Shown: positions 45,072 to 53,721, numbered from the stretch's first letter. The stretch is 64,000 nt of DNA from Prevotella sp. (GCA_022769285.1 JALEKD010000011.1:1-64000); one strand, 5' to 3'. The notes: a model not told the origin generated them from the sequence alone. Made by a program: numbers and translations.

Positions 45072-45980
45072 ATGAAATCTATACTTAGTGCGCTTGCCGC
45101 CATTTGGGTGGTCGTCGGTCTGTGCGGCTGTGGCAGCGATGGTCCGGGCAACGGCAATCCTGGCGACGAGCCCCTGGGCACTGTTACCAATGCCAACCGT
45201 AACGTTGTCAGCGCCTCTACGCCTCACGAGGTAACCCGGTTAGAGTTTCCCCGTATTCATGGCACCAACAGCATCGTCCTGGTTCATCATACCAGTGGTG
45301 CCCACGATGTGAGCTATTCCTGTGAGTGGGATTATCAGAAGAAATCGCAGCGATGGTCGTGTTGCGCCATGACCAGCCAGACCATCAAGGGTGGTGCGGG
45401 TTATACCGGCGATTTCAGGGAAGACCCCGATCTGCCCACGGCGATGCGCTTCAGCGATACCAGTTCGATGTATTCGGGCTCCGGCTTTACCCGCGGCCAT
45501 ATTATCGCCTCGGCCGATGTGCAGTACTCGCGCGAGGCCAATCAGCAGACCTTCTACTATACCAATATGCAGCCCCAGTACTACAATTTCAATGCTGGCG
45601 AGAACTATGAGGGCATCTGGGTACGTATGGAGAACTGGGTTCGCACGAAAGCCCAGTCGCTCCATGATGGCGACACCCTCTTTGTGTGCAAGGGTGGCAC
45701 CATTGATGACGAGAGCCAGATTTTGAAGCGTGTTAAGAACCAGCTGATAGTGCCGCGTTACTTCTATATGGCGCTGCTTATGAAGTCGGGAGGGCAGTAC
45801 AAGGCCATAGGACTGTGGGCAGAGCATAAGAGCACGGTCGATAATAGCAAGGTAGCATCGCATGCCATCACTATCGACGAGCTGGAGCGCCTTACAGGCA
45901 TCGACTTCTTCTGTAATCTGCCCGACGACATAGAGCATAAGGTGCAAGGGAGCATCAGCCTGATAAGCTGGGGACTATAG
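45072..45980 (+). CDS. DNA/RNA non-specific endonuclease lipoprotein (NUC1 family)
   Basis: 302 aa from the ATG at 45072. Signal MKSILSALAAIWVVVGLCGC, with Cys20 as likely lipidated residue, then a Gly/Asn/Asp linker. The beta-beta-alpha-metal nuclease motif is visible as Thr-Arg-Gly-His (GFTRGHIIAS, catalytic His143), with the metal-ligand region FYYTNMQPQYYNFN at ~161-174. DRGH is TRGH here, a tolerated variant in relatives. The C-terminus has the family segment LERLTGIDFFCNLPDDIEHK. It probably degrades DNA or RNA at the cell surface or in the periplasm. A second family member lies at 56.5 kb. Confidence 0.9.
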   Translation: MKSILSALAAIWVVVGLCGCGSDGPGNGNPGDEPLGTVTNANRNVVSASTPHEVTRLEFPRIHGTNSIVLVHHTSGAHDVSYSCEWDYQKKSQRWSCCAMTSQTIKGGAGYTGDFREDPDLPTAMRFSDTSSMYSGSGFTRGHIIASADVQYSREANQQTFYYTNMQPQYYNFNAGENYEGIWVRMENWVRTKAQSLHDGDTLFVCKGGTIDDESQILKRVKNQLIVPRYFYMALLMKSGGQYKAIGLWAEHKSTVDNSKVASHAITIDELERLTGIDFFCNLPDDIEHKVQGSISLISWGL

Positions 45981-46071
45981 CAGGGGCTTCGTTTGCCCCC
46001 GTGTAACCAGCGCGCTGCTTGAGGAGGCGTCCCCACAACGGCTGGAGCAATTGTGGTTTGTTCCCAACCTA

Positions 46072-46145
46072 TCTCGTAAAACGAAAAGACCGACATTTGG
46101 CTTTCTAATGACGGCTCCCAACTTGCTAAAGACGGCTCCGGGAAG
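46072..46145. repeat. 21-bp unit array (copy D)
   Basis: On the plus strand: AAAAGACCGACATTTGG, CTAATGACGGCTCCCAACTT, CTAAAGACGGCTCC, with exactly 21 bp between the last two CTAA starts. It sits between the convergent genes ending at 45980 and 46304. I see nothing else in that gap except the terminator. Confidence 0.6.
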
Positions 46146-46240
46146 CGTAAAGCTCGGTTACGGCTCTCACACTCGCCTTTCCACATTCTCCTTGGGTGGC
46201 TTTTGCCCCGCTATTTATCATCTTCTTCCTTTTAAACAGA

Positions 46241-46281
46241 AACAGGGCAGAGCCTCTCATGTGTTGAGGCTCTGCCCTGTT
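46241..46281 (-). terminator. Terminator of the 46.3-kb lipoprotein gene
   Basis: A perfect 16-bp stem (46241-46256 and 46266-46281, AACAGGGCAGAGCCTC and its complement) with a 9-nt loop. On the minus strand it is followed by TCTGTTTAAAAG. It may act on both strands because the flanking genes converge. Confidence 0.8.
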
Positions 46282-46303
46282 GATAATGGCGTGTGCCGTG
46301 GAT

Positions 46304-47065
46304 TTATCTGTGTCCGTTGGCGATGGTGATGTGGCGCTCTATGGGTGCCAGGTTCACCTGGCCCTTAGCTCCGCCAAACGTCTTGCTGCTCTTGGCCGCG
46401 CCCTGGCCGGCTACCTGCTGCGGCAAGCGCTTCCGCAGGCTGAAGTCGTCCTCTTCGTCTATGTTCTGACCCACAGAGGTACCCTGGAACTCGGTCGTGG
46501 AGAGTTTGTCCAGGTTCGAGTAGGCTATCAGCATGTTGATGGGCGTGCCATTGGGTGTCGAGGGGTCATAGGAGATTTCGATGCCGCCCGTATCGTTGAC
46601 ACACCAGGAGAAATTGGTCGTCGTAGTACCCTCTGTATCATTGGTTCGCCACTCGGTGCCCAGCCCCTGCGTGTCCGATGAGACACTCAGCTCGAAGTGC
46701 CACGTCACCTGGTAGTCTGTGCGCACCGTCTGTCCTTTTTCATCTTTGTAGTACATCGTCAGCGGCCCCTCCCACTCACCGTTCAGATAGCGAGCCATGG
46801 TGGTGCGGCTCTTGTATATCTCCGAGCTTACGGCGTTGACAAAGTCGCGATAGTCGTAGTCATTGGCGTAAGGGTAGTAGTAGTCAAACCAGTCTGCTGT
46901 GGTGCGCTGGTCGGTACCGAAGTCGCCGTAGCGGTCAAAGTAGCCGTTCAGGGCCTCGTTCAGGTCAAAGTAGTAGGGGTGGTCATTGTCGTCCTCGCAC
47001 GATGTGAGGGCGAGCGAAGCGATGGCTATGAGCGCCACCGTCATCAGGGCTGTTAACTTCTTCAT
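46304..47065 (-). CDS. Uncharacterised lipoprotein
   Basis: 253 aa from the ATG at 47065. Lipoprotein signal MKKLTALMTVALIAIASLALTSC (Cys23), then Asp-rich EDDNDHPYYFDLNEAL and a Tyr-rich helix region. A beta-rich part (YLNGEWEGPLTMYYKDEKGQ, TDYQVTWHFELS) resembles lipocalin-like domains of small Bacteroidetes lipoproteins. The C-terminal ~50 residues are basic and Gln/Gly/Ala rich. I do not recognise a named family. Its leader is about 95 nt. Confidence 0.7.
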   Translation of the reverse strand: MKKLTALMTVALIAIASLALTSCEDDNDHPYYFDLNEALNGYFDRYGDFGTDQRTTADWFDYYYPYANDYDYRDFVNAVSSEIYKSRTTMARYLNGEWEGPLTMYYKDEKGQTVRTDYQVTWHFELSVSSDTQGLGTEWRTNDTEGTTTTNFSWCVNDTGGIEISYDPSTPNGTPINMLIAYSNLDKLSTTEFQGTSVGQNIDEEDDFSLRKRLPQQVAGQGAAKSSKTFGGAKGQVNLAPIERHITIANGHR

Positions 47066-47167
47066 AAGCGTATCTTTATTCGGTTTCTTTATAGTTCTTA
47101 CTGTGGTGAGAGCGCTGGCCGGGGCCGCTGGGGCTATCCCGCAGGCCGAGGTGTAAACTTTCATCTG

Positions 47168-47175
47168 CAAAGGTA
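47168..47175 (-). promoter_or_regulatory. Promoter (-7) of the lipoprotein gene
   Basis: TACCTTTG followed by CAG on the minus strand, preceded by GCAC as in the 64-bp repeat core. The -33 region reads GTTG at 20-bp spacing. Confidence 0.6.
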
Positions 47176-47278
47176 GTGCTTCCCGCCAATACACCCAACG
47201 GAAAAAGGATATATTTCGGTAGGTTTTCCCTACTCCTCGGTAGGATTTCCCTAAACCATAAAAAAAATCCCGGCCACG

Positions 47279-47309
47279 TTTGCCGTCTCGCGATAAATGG
47301 CTACCTTTG
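47279..47309 (+). promoter_or_regulatory. Promoter of the glutathione peroxidase/trxB operon
   Basis: TTTG (47279-47282), 19-bp spacer and TACCTTTG (47302-47309) followed by CA: an ideal Bacteroidetes promoter, 39 bp before the ATG. Confidence 0.8.
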
Positions 47310-47348
47310 CACACACTGATAAAACGACATTTATAGATAATAACAGAG

Positions 47349-47900
47349 ATGAAAACCGTTTATGATTTTGCTGTCAAGGACAGAAAAGGAAAAGAAGTGT
47401 CCCTCCGCGAGTACGCCAATGAGGTTCTTCTGATAGTCAACACAGCCACCAAGTGTGGCTTCACCCCTCAGTACGAGGAGCTGGAGGCACTCTACAAGAA
47501 ATATCATACTCAGGGCTTCGAGATTCTCGACTTCCCCTGTAACCAGTTTGGCCAGCAGGCCCCTGGCACTGACGAGTCGATACACAACTTCTGTAAGCTC
47601 ACTTATGGCACTGACTTCCCCCGGTTCAAGAAGGTCAAGGTCAACGGTGATGACGCCGACCCGCTCTTCAAGTTCCTCAAGGAGCAGCGTGGCTTTGCCG
47701 GCTGGGACGACAGTCACCCCCTTACGCCCGTGCTCGACAAGCTGCTCAGCGAGTCCGACCCCGACTACAAGTCCAAGGCCGACATCAAGTGGAATTTTAC
47801 TAAGTTCCTCATCAACAAGCGAGGGCAGGTAGTGGCCCGTTTTGAGCCTACCGAGAAGATCGAGAACATCGAAAAGCAGATACAGGAACTCCTGGCTTAA
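47349..47900 (+). CDS. Glutathione peroxidase-family (thiol) peroxidase
   Basis: 183 aa. Catalytic residues are visible: Cys36 (TKCGFT, Cys in place of selenocysteine), Gln70 (FPCNQFGQQ), Trp148 and Asn149 (IKWNFTKF). Cys64 in DFPCNQ or Cys82 may act as resolving Cys. Bacterial members usually draw electrons from thioredoxin rather than glutathione, and trxB starts 15 bp downstream, which supports a thioredoxin-dependent peroxidase that removes H2O2 or lipid peroxides. Confidence 0.95.
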   Translation: MKTVYDFAVKDRKGKEVSLREYANEVLLIVNTATKCGFTPQYEELEALYKKYHTQGFEILDFPCNQFGQQAPGTDESIHNFCKLTYGTDFPRFKKVKVNGDDADPLFKFLKEQRGFAGWDDSHPLTPVLDKLLSESDPDYKSKADIKWNFTKFLINKRGQVVARFEPTEKIENIEKQIQELLA

Positions 47901-47915
47901 CTCCCCACGACGACT

Positions 47916-48845
47916 ATGCAACACACCAAGTGCCTTATCATCGGCAGTGGCCCTGCCGGCTACACGGCCGCCATCTACGCCGGCCGCGCCAACCTGCAGC
48001 CCATCGAGTACTGCGGTCTGCAGCCCGGTGGCCAGCTCACCCAGACCACCATCGTTGAGAATTTCCCCGGCTATCCACAAGGAGTAGACGCCAATCTGAT
48101 GATGACGGATCTGCGCCAGCAGGCCGAGCGCTTCGGCGCCGACATCCGTGACGGCGTAATCGTCAAGGCCGACTTTGCCAAGCGTCCCTATGTGCTTACC
48201 ACCGACCGCGGCGATGAACTGTCGGCCGACACTGTCATCATAGCCACCGGTGCCAGTGCCAAGTATTTAGGCTTGGCCGACGAGCAGAAATACAATGGCC
48301 AGGGCGTGTCGGCCTGTGCCACCTGCGATGGATTCTTTTACCGCAAGAAGGTGGTCGCCGTGGTGGGCGGAGGTGACACCGCCTGCGAGGAAGCCACCTA
48401 CCTGGCCGGGTTGTGTGCCAAGGTGTACATGATAGTACGCAAGCCCTATCTGCGGGCTTCCGACATCATGCGCAAGCGCGTCAGCGAGAATCCCAAGATA
48501 GAGATACTCTATGAGCACAACGCCGAGGGGCTCTATGGCGACAACGGCGTCGAGGGTGTTCACCTCGTGGCTCACCGTGGCGAGCCTGACGAGCGCCACT
48601 ACGACCTCCCCATCGACGGTTTCTTCCTCGCTATCGGTCACCGTCCTAACACCGACGTGTTCCGCGGTCAGCTCGACATGGATGCCCAGGGCTATATATG
48701 TACCCAGGGCGCTTCGCCCTGTACCAGCGTTGAGGGTGTCTTTGCTGCTGGCGACTGCGCCGACCCCACTTACCGTCAGGCCATCGTGGCAGCGGGCAGC
48801 GGCTGCAAGGCAGCACTCGAGGCCGAGCGGTTCCTTAACCGATAG
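47916..48845 (+). CDS. trxB: Thioredoxin-disulfide reductase
   Basis: 309 aa. FAD motif GSGPAGYTAAIYAGRA at the N-terminus, redox pair Cys134 and Cys137 (ACATCDGFFY), NADPH motif VVGGGDTACEEATYLA and the FAD-closing GVFAAGDCADPTYRQ. Reduces thioredoxin with NADPH. Second gene of the operon with the peroxidase. Confidence 0.96.
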   Translation: MQHTKCLIIGSGPAGYTAAIYAGRANLQPIEYCGLQPGGQLTQTTIVENFPGYPQGVDANLMMTDLRQQAERFGADIRDGVIVKADFAKRPYVLTTDRGDELSADTVIIATGASAKYLGLADEQKYNGQGVSACATCDGFFYRKKVVAVVGGGDTACEEATYLAGLCAKVYMIVRKPYLRASDIMRKRVSENPKIEILYEHNAEGLYGDNGVEGVHLVAHRGEPDERHYDLPIDGFFLAIGHRPNTDVFRGQLDMDAQGYICTQGASPCTSVEGVFAAGDCADPTYRQAIVAAGSGCKAALEAERFLNR

Positions 48846-48866
48846 CCTATACCTTATTATATATAT

Positions 48867-48920
48867 ACGTCCGGGCGACGGCATCTTCCTGCATACAAGG
48901 GGCTGCCGTCGCCCGGACGT
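48867..48920 (+). terminator. Long perfect hairpin after trxB
   Basis: A 17-bp perfect GC-rich inverted repeat (48867-48883 and 48904-48920, starting ACGTCCGGGCGACGGC) with a 20-nt loop, 22 bp after the trxB stop. There is no T-run, so the terminator role is inferred from position. It is longer than needed for a standard terminator. Confidence 0.6.
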
Positions 48921-49010
48921 CTTCTGCCTACCCACCCACCACCATCGGCCCTTGGCCAAAAATGATAGTTGTTATATCAAAAAACACACAGGCAAAGCCA
49001 AAAAGATGCC

Positions 49011-49018
49011 TACATTTG
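49011..49018 (+). promoter_or_regulatory. Promoter (-7) of the GH28 cluster
   Basis: TACATTTG followed by CAG, 63 bp before the first GH28 ATG. No clear -33 element. Confidence 0.55.
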
Positions 49019-49080
49019 CAGAATGTAATCTTTAGCTACACCATACGCGATTTCTGTATAAACTAAAAATAACAACCTCT

Positions 49081-50562
49081 ATGCCCATCAAGACAAGAAT
49101 AGCCCTTGTGGCAGTCCTCGTGGTAGCCAGTATGACGGCCAGCGCTCGTGACTATAACGTTACCGACTTCGGGGCCAAGGCCGACGGAACCACGCTTAAC
49201 ACCAATATCATACAGCATGCCATAGATTACGTCAGTGCTCAGGGTGGCGGCACCGTGGTGTTCACCCCGGGCCGATACCTTACCGGCACTATCTACATCA
49301 AGTCGGGTGTGACGCTCGAGCTGCAGAATGGCTCCGAACTGTTGGGCTCTACCAATCCCTGGGACTACGACAAGAACCCCATCGTCAACTGGCAGTCGCT
49401 CATCTTTGCCATACGCCAGCACGACATAGGCATTAAGGGTCAGGGAACCATCAACGGGCAGGGCGCGCAGACCGCCAATAACAAGGTAGACATCATTAAC
49501 CGCGGCCTGTACGACGACCCGCTGCGCAATGGCCGTCCCTACGAGGGCAACCGCCCTATGAACATCTACTTCCGTGAGTGCGAGAACATCCGCATTGAGG
49601 GTATCACCCTGCGCGACCCTGCCAGCTGGAACCAGACGTACGACCAGTGCCGTAACCTGCTGGTCGACGGGATTACTGTTGACAGCAAGGCTTACTGGAA
49701 CAACGACGGCATAGACGTAGTAGACTGCGACGGTGTGGTGATACGCAACGCCAACATTGACGCTGCCGACGACGTGTTCTGCTTCAAGTCCCACTCGGCC
49801 GATCACGTCTGCCAGAACGTTGTCGTTGAGAACTGCGTGGGCCGTTCAAGCGCCAACGGGCTCAAGTTTGGCACCGTGTCGCGCGGAGGCTTCCGCAACT
49901 TCAAGGTCAGAAATCTTACCATTTATAACACGTACCGATCGGCCATCACTTTCGCTACCGTCGATGGTGGAGTTATCGACAGTATCGAGGTCGATGGTCT
50001 GCGGTCCATCCACACGGGCAATGTCATCTTCCTGCGTGCCGGCCGCCGGTGGAACAACGGCAAGGAACCCTCTATGAGCAACATTGTCATCCGCAATGTC
50101 TATGCCGAGATTCCTGCCAGCAAGCCCGATGCTGGCTATAGCTACGAGGGGCCGGTCGAAGACATGCCCCGCAACATCTCGCCGGCCAGTATAGTGGGCA
50201 TACCCACCTGCAAGATACGCAACGTGACCCTGCAGAACATCGAGATAGTTACTCCCGGAGGTGGCAACCCGCTCTACGCCTACCGCGGCACCACTCCGGC
50301 CGAGCTGAACAGCGTGCCCGAGATGGAGAAGGCTTACCCCGAGTTCTCGCAGTTCAAGGAGCTGCCCGCCTGGGGCTTCTACATCCGCCATGCCGAGAAC
50401 ATTACCTTTGACAACGTTACATTCCGCGCCCTGCGCAAGGACTACCGTCCGGCCATCGTGGCCGACGATGTCAAGGGACTGGCCCTGCACGATGTCCATG
50501 TCGACGAGCCTGGCAGCCAGGGCAAGCAGGAAACCGTGCTCTACCATTCTACCCGCAAGTAG
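49081..50562 (+). CDS. GH28-family glycoside hydrolase (polygalacturonase-like) 1
   Basis: 493 aa. Signal peptide ~1-22 (VASMTASA), then the GH28 entry motif YNVTDFGAKADGTTLNTNIIQHAIDY and a right-handed beta-helix. Catalytic-region equivalents are NNDGIDVVDC (general region of NTD), DAADDVFCFKS (DD pair near residue 225) and SSANGLKFGT. The family hydrolyses galacturonan or rhamnogalacturonan glycosidic bonds. It has a clear paralogue two genes on, and all three copies share the same orientation. Exact pectin linkage not inferable. Confidence 0.92.
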   Translation: MPIKTRIALVAVLVVASMTASARDYNVTDFGAKADGTTLNTNIIQHAIDYVSAQGGGTVVFTPGRYLTGTIYIKSGVTLELQNGSELLGSTNPWDYDKNPIVNWQSLIFAIRQHDIGIKGQGTINGQGAQTANNKVDIINRGLYDDPLRNGRPYEGNRPMNIYFRECENIRIEGITLRDPASWNQTYDQCRNLLVDGITVDSKAYWNNDGIDVVDCDGVVIRNANIDAADDVFCFKSHSADHVCQNVVVENCVGRSSANGLKFGTVSRGGFRNFKVRNLTIYNTYRSAITFATVDGGVIDSIEVDGLRSIHTGNVIFLRAGRRWNNGKEPSMSNIVIRNVYAEIPASKPDAGYSYEGPVEDMPRNISPASIVGIPTCKIRNVTLQNIEIVTPGGGNPLYAYRGTTPAELNSVPEMEKAYPEFSQFKELPAWGFYIRHAENITFDNVTFRALRKDYRPAIVADDVKGLALHDVHVDEPGSQGKQETVLYHSTRK

Positions 50563-50610
50563 CCCCTATCGGCTTACTGTTAACAACCACCGCAAAACAA
50601 ACCAACCGCT

Positions 50611-51270
50611 ATGAATAGAATCAGAACTATGCTGTGCGCCTGTGCGCTGGCCCTGATGTCGCTTACGGCCATGGCCAAGGACTATCAGGCTGTGGCCTTC
50701 GGGGCCAAGTCTGACGGCGTCACCCTCAACACCCGCTCCATTCAACAGGCCATCGACTATATTTCGGCCCAGGGCGGCGGCCGCCTCATTTTCTATGTGG
50801 GCCGCTACCTTACAGGCTCTATCGAACTGAAGTCTAATGTTGCCCTCGTGGTCCAGGAGGGGGCTGTGCTGATAGCCTCGCCATCGGTCTACGACCAGAA
50901 GGGAGCCCCCCGCCGGGCCCTTGTCTATGCCAATGGGCAGCAGAACATAGCCATCACGGGCAAGGGTGTCCTGGATGGCAACGCCCAGGCTCTCATGGCC
51001 GACCAGGCCGCCCAGACCCAGCGTGGCTACCTGGCTGCTTCCGATGCCGCCAAGGCCCCCACGCTCATAGCCTTTACCGACTGTACCGGTGTACAGGTCA
51101 GCGGACTCATGCTGCAGCACGCTGCTTACACCCCGCAGGTCTATACCCGCTGTGCCGACCTCAGCGTGAGCGACGTCATATTTGTGCCGTCGCCCCAGGC
51201 CACCCAGGCTGCCGAGACTGAGCAGTGCAGTCGTGTGGCCATGACCAATAATCTGACTTATCCCTATTAG
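50611..51270 (+). CDS. Truncated GH28-like protein (N-terminal part only)
   Basis: 219 aa. Signal peptide ~1-21 (SLTAMA), then DYQAVAFGAKSDGVTLNTRSIQQAIDY, closely similar to its two neighbours. It follows the family to about residue 195 (LMLQHAAYTPQVYTRCADLSVSDVIF) and then ends in an unrelated polar tail. The DD catalytic pair and the rest of the beta-helix are missing, and the usual WTQTYDQCRN is YTPQVYTRCAD. It cannot be a normal hydrolase. It may be a decaying paralogue or a retained binding protein; the reading frame and signal peptide are intact. Confidence 0.78.
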   Translation: MNRIRTMLCACALALMSLTAMAKDYQAVAFGAKSDGVTLNTRSIQQAIDYISAQGGGRLIFYVGRYLTGSIELKSNVALVVQEGAVLIASPSVYDQKGAPRRALVYANGQQNIAITGKGVLDGNAQALMADQAAQTQRGYLAASDAAKAPTLIAFTDCTGVQVSGLMLQHAAYTPQVYTRCADLSVSDVIFVPSPQATQAAETEQCSRVAMTNNLTYPY

Positions 51271-51289
51271 CAGCGCAAACACAACTACT

Positions 51290-52798
51290 ATGAATATATT
51301 AAGAACAATGGCCCTGACGGTGCTGATGGTATCGGCCATGGCCACATCGGCCAAGGACTATCAGATGACCCTCTTCGGCATCAAGTCTGACGGGGTTACG
51401 ATGAATACCCGCTCCATCCAGCGCGCCATCGACTACATAGCCCAGCAGGGCGGTGGCCGTTTGGTGTTTACCGTGGGCCGCTATCTTACTGGCAGCATCC
51501 ACCTGCGTTCCAAGGTTACCCTGCATCTCAGCGAGGGCGCCATCCTGGTGGGCTCCACTAATCCCTACGATTACGACATGGAGCTCAACTCGTGGTATGC
51601 ACTCATCCTGGCCAACCGTCAGGACAGTATCGCCATTACTGGCAAGGGCGTGATAGACGGCCGCGGTCGCGAGCTGGCCAACAACTTCCTGGCCCAGGCT
51701 GCCAACGGCATTATCAGCGACCCGCTCAAGCTGGGGCGCGTGGCTAACCGTCCCAAGCTCATTTACTTCCGTGAGTGCAGCAACGTCACGGTGCGCGACG
51801 TTACCCTGCAGAACCCCGCCTTCTGGACTCAGACCTACGATCAGTGCCGCAACCTGCTTATCGACGGTATCACGGTTCACAGCCGCGCTTACTGGAACAA
51901 CGACGGTATGGACATTGTGGACTGCAATGGTGCCCTTATCCAGAATTGTTATGTCGATGCCACCGACGACGCTATCTGCCTCAAGTCGCACGACGCCAAC
52001 AGTCTCTGCCAGAACATCACCGTGCGCCACAACAAGGCTTGCTCCAGCGCCAGCGGCATCAAGTTCGGCACCGCCTCCCTGGGTGGTTTCAAGAATATCC
52101 GCATCATCGGCAACACCATCTTTGACACCTTCCGCTCGGCCATCACTATTCAGGCCGTCGACGGCGGCCAAGTCGACAACGTGGTCGTTGACAGTCTGCG
52201 CGCCATCAATACCGGCAATCCCATTTACCTGGTCATCGGCCAGCGCCGCGGCGATGCCCACCAGCTCATAGAGGTCAACGACAGCATTAACCGTGTGCGC
52301 CACAGCAGCATGAGCAATGTGCGCATCTCTAATGTCTATGCCGAGGTGCCCGCCACCAAGCCCGATGCCGGCTACGAGTACGAGGGTCCCACTGAGGACA
52401 ATCCCCGCAACATTTCGCCCTCTTCCATCATCGGTCTGAAGGGCAGCCGTGTCACCAATGTGTCTATCCAGAATGTCGAAATAGTCTACCCCGGCGGTGG
52501 CGACCCCCACTATGCCAAGGTGGGTATCGATGAGCTGGACAAAGTGCCCGAGATGCCACGTGCTTATCCTGAGTTCTCGCAGCATAAGGAACTCCCAGCG
52601 TGGGGTTTCTACGTGCGCCACGCCCAGGGTGTTACCTTCCGCAATGTGAAGCTCACCGCCCGTAAGGCCGACTACCGTCCGGCCATCGTGTTCGACGACG
52701 TTACCAACGGGGTGCTGGCTCGGGTGAAGGTATCGGAACCCAAGGCTGGCGGCAAGACCGAGGTATATACTTACAAGTCTACTAATATCAAGCGATAA
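51290..52798 (+). CDS. GH28-family glycoside hydrolase 2
   Basis: 502 aa. Signal peptide ~1-21 (VSAMATSA), DYQMTLFGIKSDGVTMNTRSIQRAIDY, then the beta-helix with NNDGMDIVDC, DATDDAICLKS (DD pair) and SSASGIKFGT, so the catalytic set is complete. It is about as long as the first GH28 and aligns with it throughout, including the C-terminal YPEFSQHKELPAWGFYVRHA block. Starts 19 bp after the truncated copy; the three genes are probably one transcript. Confidence 0.92.
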   Translation: MNILRTMALTVLMVSAMATSAKDYQMTLFGIKSDGVTMNTRSIQRAIDYIAQQGGGRLVFTVGRYLTGSIHLRSKVTLHLSEGAILVGSTNPYDYDMELNSWYALILANRQDSIAITGKGVIDGRGRELANNFLAQAANGIISDPLKLGRVANRPKLIYFRECSNVTVRDVTLQNPAFWTQTYDQCRNLLIDGITVHSRAYWNNDGMDIVDCNGALIQNCYVDATDDAICLKSHDANSLCQNITVRHNKACSSASGIKFGTASLGGFKNIRIIGNTIFDTFRSAITIQAVDGGQVDNVVVDSLRAINTGNPIYLVIGQRRGDAHQLIEVNDSINRVRHSSMSNVRISNVYAEVPATKPDAGYEYEGPTEDNPRNISPSSIIGLKGSRVTNVSIQNVEIVYPGGGDPHYAKVGIDELDKVPEMPRAYPEFSQHKELPAWGFYVRHAQGVTFRNVKLTARKADYRPAIVFDDVTNGVLARVKVSEPKAGGKTEVYTYKSTNIKR

Positions 52799-52950
52799 AC
52801 ACGCCACAGCGCCCCCATGGGGCATAGCTGGCATGCAGGATGTTGTCAACCCACTCGCCGAAAGAGTGGCTGGCAACATCTTCTTGTTTATGGTTCTGCC
52901 CTCCATGGCGAATGGAGCGCCCCAGACCGTTTTTTAAGGGTAAAAAAATA

Positions 52951-53711
52951 AAAAGGTAAAAGTAAAAAGAAGCTCCCAAGTTCCCGAAGGGGTATGTGGA
53001 AAAGCAGGGGTATGCCCCCCAAGTCCCCAAGGGGGATGTTAATTAGCAGCGCAAATAATGGGCAATGGCATAATAACGAGAGCAGCGGCCGTCATAACCA
53101 AGGGCACAACCATGTAAACGATTCGTAATCCCGTGTAAGCAACACGTAATTCCGTGTGGGCAGCACGCGCTGTAAGCGCATCAGTATAAAGCCTGGGACA
53201 ACGCCCCAGGTGTATGAATATCAAACTATCGGTGTGCTGTAGACGCAAAAGTAGCCGTAGGTGTTATCTCAATGAATATGTCTATAATGGAGATGGGGCT
53301 TGTTTGCACGATGGGAATTGTAGGCATTGTCCCTGTTACTTTAACGCTTTGCTACTGTTATAGAAAACAGGCGCGTCTCGGCCGTTCGGGCAAGCTCGTG
53401 GCACTTAGCTTGCATTGTTTTTGCGCTTACAGCGCACATTGTTTGTGTGGGGGCTATACCTGGGGCGTTACCCCAGGCTTTATACTGATGCGCTTGCAGT
53501 GCGCGGTGATTGCGAGGCTATTCACATTCTTCCCCAAATGGCTGCAAATAGTCCAGAGGCGGTCACGGGAAAAGAAAAGACCGACCTCTACGTTTCTAAA
53601 GACGGCTCCCAGCTCGCTAAAGATGGCTCCTACTATCACAAGAGTGGCCTCCTTCTTCCCTATAGGAATTAGGAGGCCAGCGTCGTTTACCTTTTTATTC
53701 TTTTACCTTTT
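52951..53711. mobile_element. Long intergenic composite element (copy E)
   Basis: Bounded by AAAAGGTAAAAG (52951-52962) and its exact complement (53700-53711). It contains the head that matches 1753-1905 (53000-53160), a nested inverted repeat of about 45 bp (53167-53211 and 53458-53505), and the 21-bp unit array at 53573-53630 (AAAAGACCGACCTCTACG, CTAAAGACGGCTCCCAGCTC, CTAAAGATGGCTCC). It lies between the convergent genes ending at 52798 and 53722. Reading frames inside show no family resemblance, and I treat them as chance. Mobile origin is inferred. Confidence 0.5.
53167..53505. repeat. Nested inverted repeat with hairpin arms
   Basis: The arms at 53167-53211 and 53458-53505 are inverted copies with three or four differences. 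Each contains its own hairpin (CCTGGGGCGTTACCCCAGG) and the string CTTTATACTGATGCGCTT. A further GCGCTTACAGCGC palindrome lies between them at ~53423-53435. About 245 bp separate the arms. Confidence 0.75.
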
Positions 53712-53721
53712 AACTTTTAAT

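Noticed and set aside
51299..52906. 535-codon frame antisense to the second complete GH28
   Set aside because: Same reason; similar shadows appear opposite the other GH28 genes.
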